Source of the DNA: Thermoproteota archaeon
Lineage (GTDB): Archaea; Thermoproteota; Thermoprotei_A; Sulfolobales; Desulfurococcaceae
Direction: 5' to 3'
NCBI GenBank assembly: GCA_013154205.1
Contig: JAADCY010000008.1
Coordinates: 1 to 15,799, forward strand
DNA length: 15,799 nt
Shown: piece after piece, positions 13,655 to 15,799 of the stretch
Numbering within the stretch: the first letter of the stretch is position 1
How the letters are laid out: each line of letters begins with the position of its first letter
Program-made: the position numbers and the translations under genes
The notes under the pieces: model-generated
Told to the model about the DNA's origin: nothing
The model's input: only the letters and a program-made list of their open reading frames with translations
Databases searched by the model: none

Positions 13655-13664
13655 CTATATAAAG
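13655..13664 (+). promoter_or_regulatory. TATA box for aIF5B
   Basis: CTATATAAAG is a strong archaeal box A match. Transcription should begin near 13684-13686, right at the AGGAGG site (13685-13690), which gives a very short leader before the GTG at 13700. Confidence 0.6.
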
Positions 13665-13699
13665 GCATTGAAGGATAGGCGGATAGGAGGATGATAACC

Positions 13700-15520
13700 G
13701 TGGCGTCAACCGGTGAAAAGAATATCAAAAAATGGGTAAGGCAGCCAATAGTTGTTGTTCTCGGTCATGTTGATCACGGTAAAACAACTCTACTAGACAA
13801 GATAAGGGGTACAGCGGTTGCTAAGAAGGAGCCTGGAGAAATAACACAGCATGTTGGTGCAAGTATTGTACCTGCGTCGGTGCTCGAAAAAGTAGCTAAG
13901 CCTCTGAAGAAATACTTTCCCAAGCTAAAGATCGAGATCCCGGGCTTGTTATTTATAGATACCCCTGGGCATGAATTATTCACTAATCTCCGTAAAAGAG
14001 GGGGTAGCGTAGCTGATATTGCTATACTCATCGTTGATGTCCTGGAAGGCTTCCAGCCGCAGACATGGGAGAGCATAGAAATACTTAAGGAAAGAAGGGT
14101 TCCATTCATTGTAGCTGCTAATAAAATAGATAGATTGTCGGGCTGGAAGCCTCATCCTGATGCTCCATTCCTTGAGACTATTAGAAAACAAGATCCACGT
14201 GTAGTTAGTAGGCTTGATGAGCTAATATATCGACTAGTCGGTCAATTATATGAGGCAGGATTCATGGCGGAAAGATTCGACCGTGTTAAGGACTTCAGAA
14301 GAACGGTCGCAATAGTCCCGATATCAGCAAAGACTGGAGAGGGTGTTCCGGAGCTCCTAGCACTTCTCGTGGGCCTTGTACAACAGTTCATGAAAAAGAA
14401 GCTTGTCACGAGCAATGAGCCTGCTAGAGGCGTGGTCCTAGAAGTAAAGGAAGAACCAGGTCTTGGGACAACAATAGACGTGATAATTTATGATGGAGTA
14501 TTAAGGAAAGGAGACATAATAGTTGTAGGTAGCAAGGGAGAAGCAATAGTTACCAAGGTTAGAGCACTTCTCATGCCAAGGCCATTACAGGACATGCGTG
14601 CCCATGAAGGTAAATTCAGACAAGTGGACGAAGTAGTCGCGGCAACAGGAGTCAAGATATCAGCTCCAAACCTTGAAGGCGTTCTGGCTGGTTCGCCAAT
14701 ACTAGTTGTACCTAATGAACAGCTCATAGAGGAATACAAGAAGAAAGTACTAGAGGAAATCGAATCGATAAGAATTAAAACAGACAATATCGGTGTCGTT
14801 GTCAAGGCCGACACCCTAGGAACTCTTGAAGCAGTTGTAGAAGCCCTAAAAAGGGAGAACATACCTGTACGACTAGCTGATGTAGGGCCGGTTTCAAAGA
14901 ACGATATTATTGAGGCCTCGGTAACACTCAAGCAGAACAAGCTATATGGAGTGGTAATAGCGTTCAACGTTAAGATTCTTCCAGAAGCCGAAGAACTTGC
15001 TAGAAGAGAAGGTGTTAAGATATTCAAGCATAACGTGATTTACAGATTAATAGAAGAATACACCGAATGGGTTAGAAAGATCAAAGAGGAAGAGAAGAGG
15101 AAAGAACTCGAAACCTTGGTTAGACCAGGTAAAATAAGGATTCTACCAGGATATGTCTTCAGGAGAAGTAATCCGGCGATCGTTGGTATAGAGGTTCTTG
15201 GTGGAGTTATTAAGCCCGGGTATCCGGTTATGAGGAGTGATGGTCTCAGACTAGGAGTTATTATGCAGATTAGGGATCGCGATAACGTGTTAAGAGAAGC
15301 TAGAGTGGGCCAAGCGGTAGCGATAAGCATTAGGGGTAAGATACTGATCGGTAGACATGTTGATGAAGGAGATATTCTCTATACAGACATACCTAAAGAA
15401 CATGCACGTTTATGGCTAACGAAGTATAAGAGCGAGTTAAGTGATGATGAGAAAATGGTGTTAAATGAGATAATTAAGATCAAGAAGAAACAAGACCCCT
15501 TCTACGGTCTAGTATTCTAG
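13700..15520 (+). CDS. infB: Translation initiation factor aIF5B (IF2-type GTPase)
   Basis: 606 residues. It is the GTPase that promotes subunit joining and initiator tRNA placement. Visible: G1 GHVDHGKT (22-29), switch segment EITQHVGAS, G3 DTPGH (87-91), G4 NKID (141-144) and ISAKTGEG, then the domain II barrel, domain III (NIGVVVKADTLGTLEAVVEAL) and the C-terminal barrel (RPGKIRILPGYVFR). The archaeal long form lacks a bacterial-like N-terminal extension. Some archaeal infB genes carry inteins; this one is uninterrupted. An ATG at 13691 is in frame but lies directly against the AGGAGG site, so the GTG at 13700 (9-base spacer) is preferred. Confidence 0.96.
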   Translation: MASTGEKNIKKWVRQPIVVVLGHVDHGKTTLLDKIRGTAVAKKEPGEITQHVGASIVPASVLEKVAKPLKKYFPKLKIEIPGLLFIDTPGHELFTNLRKRGGSVADIAILIVDVLEGFQPQTWESIEILKERRVPFIVAANKIDRLSGWKPHPDAPFLETIRKQDPRVVSRLDELIYRLVGQLYEAGFMAERFDRVKDFRRTVAIVPISAKTGEGVPELLALLVGLVQQFMKKKLVTSNEPARGVVLEVKEEPGLGTTIDVIIYDGVLRKGDIIVVGSKGEAIVTKVRALLMPRPLQDMRAHEGKFRQVDEVVAATGVKISAPNLEGVLAGSPILVVPNEQLIEEYKKKVLEEIESIRIKTDNIGVVVKADTLGTLEAVVEALKRENIPVRLADVGPVSKNDIIEASVTLKQNKLYGVVIAFNVKILPEAEELARREGVKIFKHNVIYRLIEEYTEWVRKIKEEEKRKELETLVRPGKIRILPGYVFRRSNPAIVGIEVLGGVIKPGYPVMRSDGLRLGVIMQIRDRDNVLREARVGQAVAISIRGKILIGRHVDEGDILYTDIPKEHARLWLTKYKSELSDDEKMVLNEIIKIKKKQDPFYGLVF

Positions 15521-15527
15521 AGATGGA

Positions 15528-15799
15528 TCACCAGTCAATGATTTCTTCATCATTAAATATTACTCTAATTTCTCTCTCAGCGCTCTCTGGGCTATCACTT
15601 GCATGGACAACATTTTCCTGTTTAGAGAGAGCGTAATCTCCCCTAATTGTTCCCGGCGGTGCCTCTCTACCATCTGTAGGCCCGATCATTAGTCTGACAA
15701 CAGATATTGCCTTATCTCCCTCGAGAACCATCGCTATTATAGGGCCTGAAGTCATGAACTTTATTAATGATTCAAAGAAGGGTTTACCCTTATGAACAG
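15528..15799 (-). CDS. ndk: Nucleoside diphosphate kinase, C-terminal part (cut by window end)
   Basis: About 90 residues are visible and the frame stays open to the window edge; the full protein is normally about 140 residues, so the N-terminal third is outside. The enzyme balances NTP/NDP pools through a phosphohistidine. Seen: HKGKPFFESLIKFMTSGP, MVLEG, RLMIGPTDGREAPPGTIRGDYA and the active-site histidine in NVVHASDS, then SAEREI near the end. The gene converges on aIF5B with 7 bases between stops. In archaea ndk commonly follows L7ae-S28e-L24e, which may lie beyond the edge. Confidence 0.96.
   Translation of the reverse strand, partial: VHKGKPFFESLIKFMTSGPIIAMVLEGDKAISVVRLMIGPTDGREAPPGTIRGDYALSKQENVVHASDSPESAEREIRVIFNDEEIIDW

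Noticed and set aside
14488..15027. 179-codon open frame opposite aIF5B
   Set aside because: Antisense to a well-conserved GTPase; low-complexity Ser/Leu/Thr composition and no ribosome binding site.
13700..15520. Intein in the aIF5B P-loop region
   Set aside because: The GTPase motifs run without interruption and the length is normal.
1..15799. CRISPR array, transposon, tRNA or phage-derived segment
   Set aside because: No spaced direct repeats, transposase motifs, tRNA cloverleaf or integrase were seen; coding is nearly continuous with conserved housekeeping genes.

Overview
The window looks like an ordinary but very gene-dense stretch of a hyperthermophilic crenarchaeal chromosome (Thermoprotei, probably Desulfurococcales-like; the genus is not determined). 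The signs are archaeal and eukaryote-like information genes (Rpo7, Spt4, aIF2 gamma, aIF5B, eS1, eS6, eS24, eS31, KEOPS subunits), AGA/AGG/ATA-rich codon use, TATA-box promoters, GGTG- and GAGG-type ribosome binding sites, and heavy use of TTG starts. I see 21 protein genes and no tRNA, rRNA, CRISPR array, insertion sequence or phage gene.

Layout: (a) 1-1324, plus strand: the TGS-domain GTPase YchF. (b) 13551 down to 1293, minus strand: a long conserved archaeal supercluster. In transcription order it is eS6; aIF2 gamma - PIN nuclease; Rpo7 - Spt4 - GTP-dependent dephospho-CoA kinase (DUF359) - eS24 - eS31(S27ae); Kae1 - Bud32 - XTP/dITP pyrophosphatase - uS15; degenerate DHH (Cdc45/RecJ-like) protein - Pcc1; eS1(S3Ae); THUMP/SPOUT protein - GlmU-like nucleotidyltransferase/acyltransferase - DUF2095-like protein. 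TATA-like boxes suggest it is read as about seven transcription units with internal starts. (c) 13700-15520, plus strand: aIF5B, diverging from eS6 across a 140-bp two-way promoter region. (d) 15528-15799, minus strand: the C-terminal part of nucleoside diphosphate kinase, cut by the window end and converging on aIF5B with a 7-bp gap.

Together the genes supply translation initiation (aIF2 gamma, aIF5B), small-subunit proteins and probable rRNA processing (PIN nuclease), the transcription stalk and elongation factor (Rpo7, Spt4), t6A tRNA modification (Kae1, Bud32, Pcc1), probable RNA methylation (THUMP/SPOUT), nucleotide sanitation and supply, CoA synthesis, sugar-nucleotide synthesis and replication (Cdc45-like).

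I found no convincing undescribed system. The best second looks are the Cdc45/RecJ-like protein with its DHH motif changed to DNK, the half-lost zinc knuckle of aIF2 gamma, a hairpin over the eS6 ribosome binding site, stop codons embedded in the next gene's ribosome binding site, and the unknown DUF2095-like and THUMP/SPOUT proteins.
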